Origin: Coemansia sp. RSA 487
Lineage: Eukaryota > Kickxellomycota > Kickxellomycetes > Kickxellales > Kickxellaceae
Assembly: GCA_027577595.1 (NCBI GenBank)
Contig: JANBRJ010000012.1
Span: 186,001-250,000 of the forward strand
Reading direction: 5' to 3'
Length of the DNA: 64,000 nt
In this document: positions 21,301-29,835 of the stretch, piece by piece
How the letters are laid out: every line of letters begins with the position of its first letter
How positions within the stretch are numbered: position 1 is the stretch's first letter
Notes under the pieces: generated by a model
What the model saw: only the letters and a program-made list of their open reading frames with translations
The model's database searches: none
What the model was told of the DNA's origin: nothing
Translations under genes and position numbers: made by a program

Positions 21301-23296
21301 CAGATAACATGTCTCTCGGAAGGGCGCACTGATGCGCCACGAAATCGCCAGTTGCTTCAAGAGCTCCTTTGCGGCGTTTGACAGCTGGATTGCTCCTACA
21401 GATCCACTGTTGATGCTTGCAGTGCCACTGGCAGAGTCGCTTGTTGCGGCAAGTGCGCTTACAATGTCGTGGGATATAGCCAATTGTATTATACTACGGT
21501 AGTGCTGTGCTGCGTGCGTAGGTATGTATTCGAACGCCGATGAAATCTCTTCATCGCCCAACGCCTCGATTGCGCTTGCCTCGAGCTTGAGCCTTCCGGC
21601 ACTGATATTCTCTCCGGACATAAAGCTCTGACGGACTGAATATGTATGAATCAGCTGCTCGAGCGATGTGATCTCGCGATCCTTCCAGACCCTGTATGCA
21701 TGGGGAGTCCTAAAATTATCTGGTTTTCCAGCAAAGCTCAGGTCTTTCTTCAAAACCAGCAAGCACATGCGCAAGTCCTGCGTAGCTGTCTACAATTTCC
21801 CAGTAAGATGATGCAGTGAGGTTTAGAACAGTGGTTAGCAATACAGACATCTTTCGATTTGGAGGCATAGGTGTCGCAATGACAGACGAGCAATAAAATA
21901 CAGTACACATTAGCAGAATGCATTCAAAGCCGGTACCTACATCTTGGTTCACCTCTCTTTTAAGTTCGCTGACTATTTGGGCATGTTCGGATTCAGGTAC
22001 CTGGAAAGCATTTTTGATCCAAGTAGATACCAGATCTACATGTATGGATTTTTCCGTGGATACCGAGCCAGAACGACCACGATCGCCCATCGATGTCGGC
22101 GTCTGTGTTCTCTGAGGCACCAAGCTGCCAGAGATTTGAGTCTCGGGGACATCGTCGAGCTTGATCAGCGCCAGTCCTGCCTCTCGCGATGTATGCGCCT
22201 TTGCCTGCAAGACCGAGCGAAGGAGCTTGATAAACCTCGACATCTGGCTTTCGACGGTATTCGTTGCGTCGGGCTCGCTGATGATTCCATGGCGCACGCA
22301 CACGGCATGGGCCTGCCCCGAAAAGACATCCAGCAGGTCGTTTATGGTACCCGACTCGCCCAATGTTTCGCTGTGCTCCTTGACACGCAAGTAATCGTTC
22401 ATTGCAATGTAGCACTCACGGGTGAGCGGGTGCAAGGACGAAACACTAAGGGCCGCCTTGAGCTGCTGCACCAATGCCTTGACTATAGCCTGCGTCAAGT
22501 CACCATTTCGAGTCGTCTTTGGCGGTGAGCTCTTTGAGCTGCTGGCTATCCCCTTTGCCAGGCTCTTCAGCTTGCTTGCATTACCCATCTCAGCCTTAAT
22601 CTTGCGTGCCGCGTTGTCGCCCAGTCCTAGAAGGTTGCTCGTCCATTTTTTGCCTTTGGCCCGGGAATTCGGTGCAGCGCTATCGCTGCCTTCCGATGCT
22701 ACTGAGCTTCTTCCTGGGGCAACCAGCGTCGGAGTGCGGTTGTTTTTGTTGAGCGTTCCACTGGCTACACCGACAGACTTTACAGCGAACTTGCTGTTGC
22801 TTTCAGAGTTTATAAAGTTTTCCAGGTTTGCTGCACTCTTTGCCGCCCCCGACCTGCTGGTACTACGGGCTCGCGCAGCCAACTGCGCGCTGTCTGCGTC
22901 CAGGAGCATTGCATAGCGCAGAGCATACTGGTAGGTGATCTTTTTCTCGTCGCTCCACTGAGCCATCGATACCTCATTGTGATTGTCTGCGCTCGTTGTC
23001 ATCTCCTGAACCACCTCCTCGTTAGCGTAATCAGATCTTCTGTCGGCTCTTGCTGGTGCGGCAGCTGGCGGGGAAGTCGCCTTATTATTAGTGGGACCGT
23101 CATCATTCAGGTTTAATGACGATAGCGGCGGTATGTCTGTGTTGGCCGAGCGCTTTATTGGCAGCGGAGGCAGGTCACGGTAAGCCGAACCGGTTGGAAC
23201 AGCAAACGTTGATGGTCGTTGTGGCAGTGCTGACTGACTTGTTTCAGCAGCGGGTGCTTTGCCCACTGGCGCCTTGGGCATTGGCCGTGCTGGCAT
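18340..23296 (-). CDS. Munc13/UNC-13-like protein with C2 domain
   Basis: Joined as complement(18340..21789,21941..23296), about 1601 residues. The 151-nt intron (21790..21940) has donor GTAGGT, branch-like TTGCTAAC and acceptor ATTGTAG, and joins REVNQD to TATQDLRMCL in frame. The N-terminal ~230 residues are Pro/Ser-rich. Munc13-homology regions follow on both sides of a C2 domain, which runs from about GYLLSFEVVRAEGLEMF to GHLLLQVTMDGERDD. The downstream MHD2-like part includes LIPLIDYLEDNLHTLFVYLY. The family primes vesicles in animals; the S. pombe relative Git1 acts in glucose/cAMP signalling. The apparent frame at 21774 starts with TTG after the acceptor and is not a separate gene. The start MPARPMPKAP is the first ATG in frame. 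Confidence 0.85.
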
Positions 23297-23896
23297 TCCA
23301 AATAATAGTAACAAGAAAGGTATTAAAAAAAGCCTTTGGAATTAAAAAGAAATTGCAGGCCGTATACAACAAGGCCCCCCGCAGTTATTATATAGAAGCA
23401 GAAAAAAAGACAAAGGATAATACAAACACCCCCGGTATATTGGTTACGGACAGGTGGTCCAGCAGTAATCGCAGAAAAAGAAAAAGAGAAAAGGCGGCAA
23501 ACAACAAAAAAGCCAAAATAAACTAGACTATATAAGCAAAATTCAGCTATTAAAAAGTGCACAAAGCAAGAGAAAGAGAAAAATCGTGCTATGCGTCAAA
23601 CATCAAGACAGGTTTCTCCCAATTTATCCCCCGTTTTCTGGAGTTGTTTTCCAACCTGAACTTTTGAGGACACAAAGGTGGCGAGTTCTAACTTTTCACG
23701 CGCACATTCATGGGAGTGCCCGTTTTGCTTTCATGGAATTCTACTGATGCACAAGAGAGCCCAAAAACATCCCCAATAGAAGCAATATCAGTGCAATGAA
23801 TATCAAGGACTGGACTATATTTTCAATGCACCACGTTTGTCATCGTATTCACACTGCTGTCCAATCTCACAATAGAACTGTTCTAAATATAGACGA
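23297..23896. other. Intergenic region upstream of the Munc13-like gene
   Basis: About 600 nt, A-rich with poly-purine runs, holding the Munc13-like promoter and the HIT1 3' flank. No supported gene or RNA. Confidence 0.5.
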
Positions 23897-24358
23897 CTAT
23901 TTATTGCTGCTCGTAGCATTGATCAGTGCCTGGACCAACTCCTCGAAATCAGACCGCTGTCGCAGCATGCGAATTGCCTCGACTGGGTTTCGGTCTTTGC
24001 GCACAGCATCCACCAGGGCCCTGATGTTTGGGTACATCAAAAGACGTTTTACATCCTCAGAACTGTTGAGCTTTGCAAGATCCTGTGCAGTCAGCCGGTG
24101 TTGTGCTTCTTCGTCGTCGTCGTTGACATCCGGGTCAAAAGAACCGCCGCTTTTTGTGCGGTTTGCTGATGCTGCTTCGGACACAGCGCTGGCGGCTGCA
24201 CTGTTTGGAGGTTTCTCAGGCGCAACACATGACTTTTCTGTCTTGTGGTCCTTGAAGCATTTGACCGAGCAATAGCGGATGTAGCAGTTCGAGCACTTGT
24301 ACTTTGCTACCACACTGCTGCAAACCGCACACAGTTCGCTTCCACCCTTAGCGCTCAT
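23897..24358 (-). CDS. HIT1: HIT-type zinc finger protein (ZNHIT3/Hit1)
   Basis: 153 residues from MSAKGGSELCAVCSS. The N-terminal zf-HIT domain is complete: CAVC, CSNC, YIRYCSVKCF and a final His/Cys pair (HKTEKSC). After a linker, a C-terminal helical region (LAKLNSSEDVKRLLMYPNIR and the following helices) matches the ZNHIT3/Hit1 C-terminal domain. Hit1 works with Rsa1/NUFIP in assembly of box C/D snoRNPs. An in-frame extension of 37 codons upstream lacks family resemblance, so I use the internal ATG. Confidence 0.85.
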   Translation of the reverse strand: MSAKGGSELCAVCSSVVAKYKCSNCYIRYCSVKCFKDHKTEKSCVAPEKPPNSAAASAVSEAASANRTKSGGSFDPDVNDDDEEAQHRLTAQDLAKLNSSEDVKRLLMYPNIRALVDAVRKDRNPVEAIRMLRQRSDFEELVQALINATSSNK

Positions 24359-24805
24359 TGTGGATGATATTTTAATATGTGCCGTTCGGATAACGTTCTT
24401 GTCAGAATATGAGTAAAAATGCAGCTTCGAATAATGGTCTAATTGAAAGTTGTGTTGCTGTTTTGGCACGTGTCTGGCTCATCAGAATGTATCACAAAAC
24501 TCCCCTTGCCAAATTTGGCAGGGTTCCAAGCTTTATGGGGGAGGGGGATAAAATAAGCCTCGTCCCTGTTCAACAAAATATTCATCCACAGAACGAGCCA
24601 GGTTATTTGACACATCCCTGAAAAAAGCCTGACAATAAAACCGGGGAAAGTATATTGGTGTTATAATAGTGGGAGAGAGAGAAATAGAGAAAGCAGCGCA
24701 GCTCTGAAGACTTTAATATTCCACGAGATATTGGGATGAAGAAATAATAGCAGCTCGCTTTCCGCTTTATACGAAGGCTTGCTCCTAGATCCTAGATCCT
24801 AGATC
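24359..24805. other. Intergenic region, HIT1 promoter and RET2 3' flank
   Basis: About 450 nt. Notable only for a TATA-like GGGGGATAAAATAAG stretch in the plus direction and the heptamer repeat at its RET2 end. No gene-like frame. Confidence 0.5.
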
Positions 24806-24810
24806 CTAGA
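24783..24810 (+). repeat. Tandem heptamer, four exact copies of TCCTAGA
   Basis: Four perfect 7-nt units. The stop codon of delta-COP (TAG on the minus strand, 24806-24808) lies in the unit nearest the gene. Confidence 0.95.
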
Positions 24811-26734
24811 TGACTGAATAAATCTCAGGAGCAAGCGATATTGTCTGTGAAAACTCTACATCCTGGCTGTCGGGGGTAGTAACGCTGGTGACAGCAATGC
24901 CATAGTACGGTTTCTTGCACGCGAATGATACCTGCACGGGGAAAAACAAGCCGGCATCGTTGCCTGGGATATTAAAGTCCAGACTGCCGTCTTTGTTGCT
25001 GCTATCGATGCTTGGAATCTGCCACTGCAGAACGCCATGCGCCCGGTCCACATTGTAAATCCCGTCAACATCATTCACTGTGGGTTGGGCGCCTGGAGGA
25101 ATAGGGATCGTCACCACAACATTCTCCAGCTCGAGATCCACATTGTTTAGCTCGTATTCGATGTTTACATCCACTGTTCCGCTGCCGGTCGGTGAAGGCC
25201 AGCAGTTGATGGTAAGTGGTATATCGTCCTCGTTGCCAGAGACAATGCGCCACTTCAGTATTCCGATCGGCTGAGACACTGGGAACGATCCAGCCGGATC
25301 CTTCAGTGCAAGAACGGAGCTGCTCTGGAATTTCTTTTTATCGATCTTCGGATGCGTCTTCACCTGTGCATTGTGTGCGTCATTCGTCTCTACGCTGACT
25401 TGTACGTTGGTGTAGTCGTCATCAGAGATGATAAGGGACATGTCGCCCTTGACCTCCATCTGTTCAAGCCCGCCATCGCGGTTAACGACCGCCGTGATGT
25501 GCTCATCGATCTGGACGTGTACGCCCTTCATGTCAATCGGCGGCCGAGCAGGTGCTGTCTCTACTGGCGCAGGCGTGGAGGAGGCACCAAACCCTGTGCT
25601 GATCAGCGGCTCATTTTCAGCTATCGACAGATTGTCCTCGAAATCTTGCGCAAGACCAACTTCATCCTTCATTGCACCAAGAATATCAGCGCCCTTTGGC
25701 TTACGTCCAAGCCGCATCCCACGAGCAGTCGATGAAACCTTGTTTCCGGATGACGCGGGCGGAGAGTCGGATCCAAAGGTGCGAACTGGTTCAGGCGCAG
25801 GGGAAATAAGTGGCTCGTAGCTGCCGCCCATGCGTCCGCCACTGAGCATAGATCCGCTAGAACCCATTCCGCCGTCCGAGAATCCGCGCTTTGCCGCTTC
25901 TCTGCGCTGCTGATCAAAGAACTTGGCTTGGCGTTTCATTTCCTGCTTCGCCTCAAGTTCCTTGTTCTTTTCGATCATCTCCTGGATCTTCTCTTCGTGG
26001 CTCTCCATTTCCTTTATCGTACGAAGTTTGGCAAGATCGACGTTGTCCCTGCAGCCCTGTGAGATAATCTCCTCAAATGTTTGCAGGATGTCAAATCCAT
26101 GGTACACCACGTCCTGCTGGTCACCAACATCGCAAATGTCGGACACCGCACGAGCAATTAAATGCAGGGTGTCCATGTCCTGGACAATGTTGTTTTGGCG
26201 GCTGGTGATCAGGACCACGTACATGTCTTCTCCAATGGGCTGATATACATAACGAATCGTCTCGGTCTCGACGGTTGTGTGCTGCTGTCCAGGCACCATC
26301 AATTTGGGAAACGAGGCCAAAAGCCCTTCGATGCGCGTACGAGGCATCTCGACAAACTGCCGAGAGGCAAGGGCTACCAAGGAAAACGCAATGGGTATGC
26401 AGAACAAAAACAAAAGGACGGCTGCACTGTTAGTAGAAGATAAAGCAGTGCAACGGGAGACAAAGAATGGCACAGCAAAAGAGTTCTATGGATTTAGTGA
26501 TAAACAGAAAACATACCTTTCCCAGATTTTGTGCAAATTGAGGAGGCGAGGATAACCTACAATAAAAAAACACGACAAGGCTCGCAACAACGGCTATTAG
26601 CAATGTGAAAGCTGATTTGTGCTTTCTAAGAATAGCATAGATGTGAATGTTGATTCCACGAAATCCATCTCTAGACAATCGAAAGCTTCTTGTTAATTTA
26701 GAGATGCAGCAGCAACTGGCCGTCCATTTACCAT
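24806..26734 (-). CDS. RET2: Coatomer subunit delta (delta-COP)
   Basis: Joined as complement(24806..26373,26517..26556,26732..26734), 536 residues. Exon 1 contributes only ATG, followed by donor GTAAAT. The 40-nt exon 2 encodes VILASSICTKSGK plus one base. Exon 3 continues ALASRQFVEMPRTRIEGLL. The assembled N-terminus matches delta-COP of other eukaryotes (M-V-L-L-A-A-A, CTKAGKAIVSRQF in human). Introns are 175 and 143 nt, with TTGCTAAT and TACTAAC branch sites and acceptors TTGTAG and TGGTAG. A longin-like N-domain, the coiled region near residues 130-170 and a C-terminal mu-homology domain (from about residue 290, VQIDEHITAVVNRDGG) are visible. It is part of the COPI coat for Golgi-to-ER traffic. 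The frame starting at 26473 is intronic at its beginning. Confidence 0.93.
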
Positions 26735-27272
26735 TATGCTGTCGGCGTGGAGCGGGTTTTCTTTCTGATTGTCTTTTCTTTGCGGTCTAGAGATGTAAAC
26801 CAGAACACGCAATCCGTTTCAGTAGTAAACAAATGCGACTGTCGATAAGTTTACAAGGAACACAGAAATAGAGGCAAATTGAAAACAATTTTTTGACAAA
26901 GAAACAAATGTAAATAAAAGAGAGACAGAGACGAGCATATCTAGAAGGTTGCGTTTTTGGGCGTTACGTTTTCTTGCTGTTTTCTTAAAAAGTTCCTTGT
27001 TTGGCTCAGTTTTGAGTCTGTTGCTTGGCCGGCTGTCATTGGTCAGCTTAAATCATGTGCCTTTTTCTAGCTCATACCACACATTATCTGACAGATCCAA
27101 AAAATAAACAATAACTGAGATTTTGTATTCAATGAGCGTGTTCGCATATTGCTTGATCAAAAAGACAATAAAGCAAGAAACTTGGAATCCAAAAAGCAAA
27201 TGTTTCCTGCCTTTTGCACAAACAATAGACAAAAACGCACAGTGTAATCGGTGGAGAGAGAGGGCTCGTCAT
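26735..27272. other. Intergenic region, RET2 upstream and ubiquitin-eL40 3' flank
   Basis: About 540 nt, AT-rich, with no supported gene. It holds the RET2 promoter and the 5'UTR before the ATG-only exon. Confidence 0.5.
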
Positions 27273-27659
27273 TTACTTCAACTTCTTCTTGGGGCGGAGC
27301 TGGCTGCTGCGGCCACACTTCTTCTTGCGGCAGTTGGTGGCGCGGGGAGGAAGGCGGGCATAGCATTTGCGGCAGATCATCTTCTCGCAGCAGTATTTCG
27401 AGGCAAGAGCCTTAAGCGACGGCTCAATGATACCACCACGCAGACGGAGCACCAAGTGGAGAGTGGACTCCTTCTGGATGTTGTAGTCTGAAAGCTGGCG
27501 ACCATCCTCGAGCTGCTTGCCGGCGAAGATCAGGCGTTGCTGGTCTGGAGGAATACCCTCCTTGTCCTGGATCTTATGCTTGACATCGTCGATGGTTTCA
27601 TTCGAGTCGACCTCAAGAGTGATGGTCTTGCCAGTGAGGGTCTTCACAAAAATCTGCAT
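27273..27659 (-). CDS. RPL40: Ubiquitin-60S ribosomal protein eL40 fusion
   Basis: 128 residues: a 76-residue ubiquitin ending LRLRGG, then the 52-residue eL40 ([20 protein letters not shown] and onward) with its four zinc cysteines and Lys-rich C-terminus RPKKKLK. Ubiquitin is split off after GG by deubiquitinases, giving free ubiquitin and a late-joining large-subunit protein. The ubiquitin part has unusual substitutions in the 18-28 segment and Q at position 55 (see findings). The true start is the [11 protein letters not shown] methionine. TTGTAG lies two bases upstream of the ATG and may be the acceptor of a 5'UTR intron, although I could not place its donor. Confidence 0.97.
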   Translation of the reverse strand: MQIFVKTLTGKTITLEVDSNETIDDVKHKIQDKEGIPPDQQRLIFAGKQLEDGRQLSDYNIQKESTLHLVLRLRGGIIEPSLKALASKYCCEKMICRKCYARLPPRATNCRKKKCGRSSQLRPKKKLK

Positions 27660-28689
27660 TGCTACAAATGTGAACAGATAATAAAAAGACAAGCACGTCT
27701 GGCAAAGGTGAGATTAGTGCAAACGTTTTTCGTTGAGATTTCTTCCTGATTTGGGCACAAACAAAAGTACAAGGGCAGCTGGGATGAGCTTGGTTTCAAC
27801 AAATGCGCGGATTGTGTTGTGTTGCTGCTGAGAGCAAAACAACACTGATTGAGACGTTTGAATCGACAAGTAACGCAGCTTGTATAAAAGTTTGTCGCTT
27901 AAAGTAGATTATACGAAATACGCTTCATACTGGGCTGTCAGCTCATGTTACAAAAGAATTCCAAGGGGCTGCTAGCAACACTTATGAAAATCGCCCTGTA
28001 TTCTGAATTCAGCGACTTGCTCATTTTCAAATTGAGGGATTTCCGTGATTCCTAATTCTAGCTGCAGAATAAGCAATAGCTAACAAATGTGTCAATGGAT
28101 GCGACCCTAACAGTGATAGATTCGCTTCCTATAAAATCCCAGTACTTTGCTTCCACGATACAAACGTCGATCTTTGGTATCATGTTGAATCCTGTGTATT
28201 CCTCTGCGTACGTCTTCTACCATCCGCTCTAGCTCTGCTCACGGCTTTTGAATCCAACCTGCCAAAAAGCGGATCCAAGCCAGTCCCTCTTTTTGATGGA
28301 TGCGACACTTACTGAATATACTGTTAAATAGTGAGGTTAGAGAGGAGAAATTCTCTAATGCCTCTGCTGTGATGACCGAGCTATCTTGATGATTTTCCCC
28401 TCACTTCTGCTCAGCCAATAATCACCAACGAAATCAACATCATCAGATTAGTGCTGGAGGAGAAATCGCTGAACCATATAGAGCAAGATAACGATGCAGC
28501 TCTACCTCGTTCATCACTTGGCTTTTCTCTCCGTTGCTGTATCTTTTATGTTTATAGACACTGTTTATACAGACAAGAGCCAAACCAATGTCAGGTAAAC
28601 TATTGCTGTCTCTGTTTGCTTTTATGCCAAAGAGCTGCGAAGCGAGCGTACGGCTGGCGATATTCAAAGAATGGCCAAAGACACACAGC
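27660..28689. other. Divergent intergenic region, ubiquitin-eL40 / MET22
   Basis: About 1 kb between divergent starts. It carries TATAAAAG at 27883 on the plus strand, and a stretch near 28290-28430 with TGATGA and CTGA words that I considered as a box C/D RNA but could not support. The last ~100 nt can be read in frame with MET22. Confidence 0.45.
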
Positions 28690-29766
28690 ATGCCAAAGCT
28701 AAACTGCAACATCACTCTCCCCTTTGTGCGTGCCTACTCATCCTCATCTTCATCCCCCGTAGCTTATCTTGATAAAGAAAGGGCCGTTGCCATTGAGGCT
28801 GTCGAACAAGCCTCCCGCGTCTGCCAAGCAGTGTTTAAGCGGCTTGTCAATGAGGAGACGCTGACAAAGAAAGACAAATCTCCAGTGACTGTTGCGGACT
28901 TTAGCGCACAAGCCGTTGTTAACTCAATTCTCGAACAAAACTTTCCCAACGACCCCGTAGTTGGCGAAGAGGATTCGAAAGACCTGAAAGGAGACGAAGG
29001 CAAAGTGCTCCGCGAAAAGGTAGTTGACCTTGTAAACGCGAATGTAGAACAGCCGATGAGTACAGACGGGATTCTCCGTGCGATTGATCGCGGGCAGTAT
29101 GCAGGAGGAGCCACTGGGCGCCACTGGACTCTTGATCCAATTGATGGAACCAAGGGCTTCTTGCGTGGCGAGCAGTTTGCCGTATGTCTTGCGCTGATTG
29201 TCGATGGCAAGGTTCGTCTTGGCGTGCTAGGCTGCCCCAATTTGCCCTGGGACATGAGCAAGCTGGATGGCGAGCGTGGTGTGCTGATGGTCGCTGTCGA
29301 GGGGCAGGGCGCCTTCCAGAGAAAGCTCGGTGGTGGCGATGAGCTTCCTATAAGTGCATCGAGCGTGAGCGACACCAAGGATGCGACGTTCTGCGAATCG
29401 GTCGAGTCTGGCCATGCCAACCATGGCGACAATGCAAACATTGCAAGGCTTCTTGGAATTACCAGGTCATCGGTGCGCATGGACAGCCAGTGCAAATACG
29501 CAGCCGTTGCTCGTGGAGACGCAGAAATCTACCTCCGGCTACCTGTAAGCGACACCTATGTTGAAAAGATCTGGGACCATGGCGCCGGAAACATCATCAT
29601 CCACGAGTCTGGTGGCCGTGTATCCGATATCCATGGAAAGCCGCTAGATTTTTCGTGTGGGCGCACGCTAAGCGCAAACAAGGGCGTTGTGGCTGCGAAT
29701 GCCAGTATATTTGATGCTGTCATTGCTGCTGTCCGCGATACCCTTGAGAATAAGAACAAGCTCTAA
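28690..29766 (+). CDS. MET22: 3'(2'),5'-bisphosphate nucleotidase
   Basis: 358 residues from MPKLNCNITL. It is an inositol-monophosphatase-fold enzyme. Metal and catalytic motifs are intact: VGEEDS near residue 90, the DPIDGTKGFLRGEQF core, and WDHGAGNIIIHESGG with the second metal Asp. It hydrolyses PAP to AMP and phosphate, relieving inhibition of sulfate assimilation and RNA exonucleases; it is the classic Li/Na-sensitive target. Conserved sequence starts at about residue 27 (YLDKERAVAIEAVEQ). The preceding segment has no acidic residues and ends FVRAYSSSSSS, like a mitochondrial presequence. Further in-frame ATGs lie at 28588 and 28624, so the start is uncertain. The gene converges on REV1, only 69 nt apart. 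Confidence 0.92.
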   Translation: MPKLNCNITLPFVRAYSSSSSSPVAYLDKERAVAIEAVEQASRVCQAVFKRLVNEETLTKKDKSPVTVADFSAQAVVNSILEQNFPNDPVVGEEDSKDLKGDEGKVLREKVVDLVNANVEQPMSTDGILRAIDRGQYAGGATGRHWTLDPIDGTKGFLRGEQFAVCLALIVDGKVRLGVLGCPNLPWDMSKLDGERGVLMVAVEGQGAFQRKLGGGDELPISASSVSDTKDATFCESVESGHANHGDNANIARLLGITRSSVRMDSQCKYAAVARGDAEIYLRLPVSDTYVEKIWDHGAGNIIIHESGGRVSDIHGKPLDFSCGRTLSANKGVVAANASIFDAVIAAVRDTLENKNKL

Positions 29767-29835
29767 CAGGATTCAGACAGAGTTTACGTGTTTTTATGTA
29801 TTAAATATCGTAGTACAATCATTTATTAGTATTGG

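Noticed and set aside
28290-28440. TGATGA and CTGA words that might mark a box C/D snoRNA before MET22
   Set aside because: Boxes are in the wrong order or spacing and no terminal stem forms.
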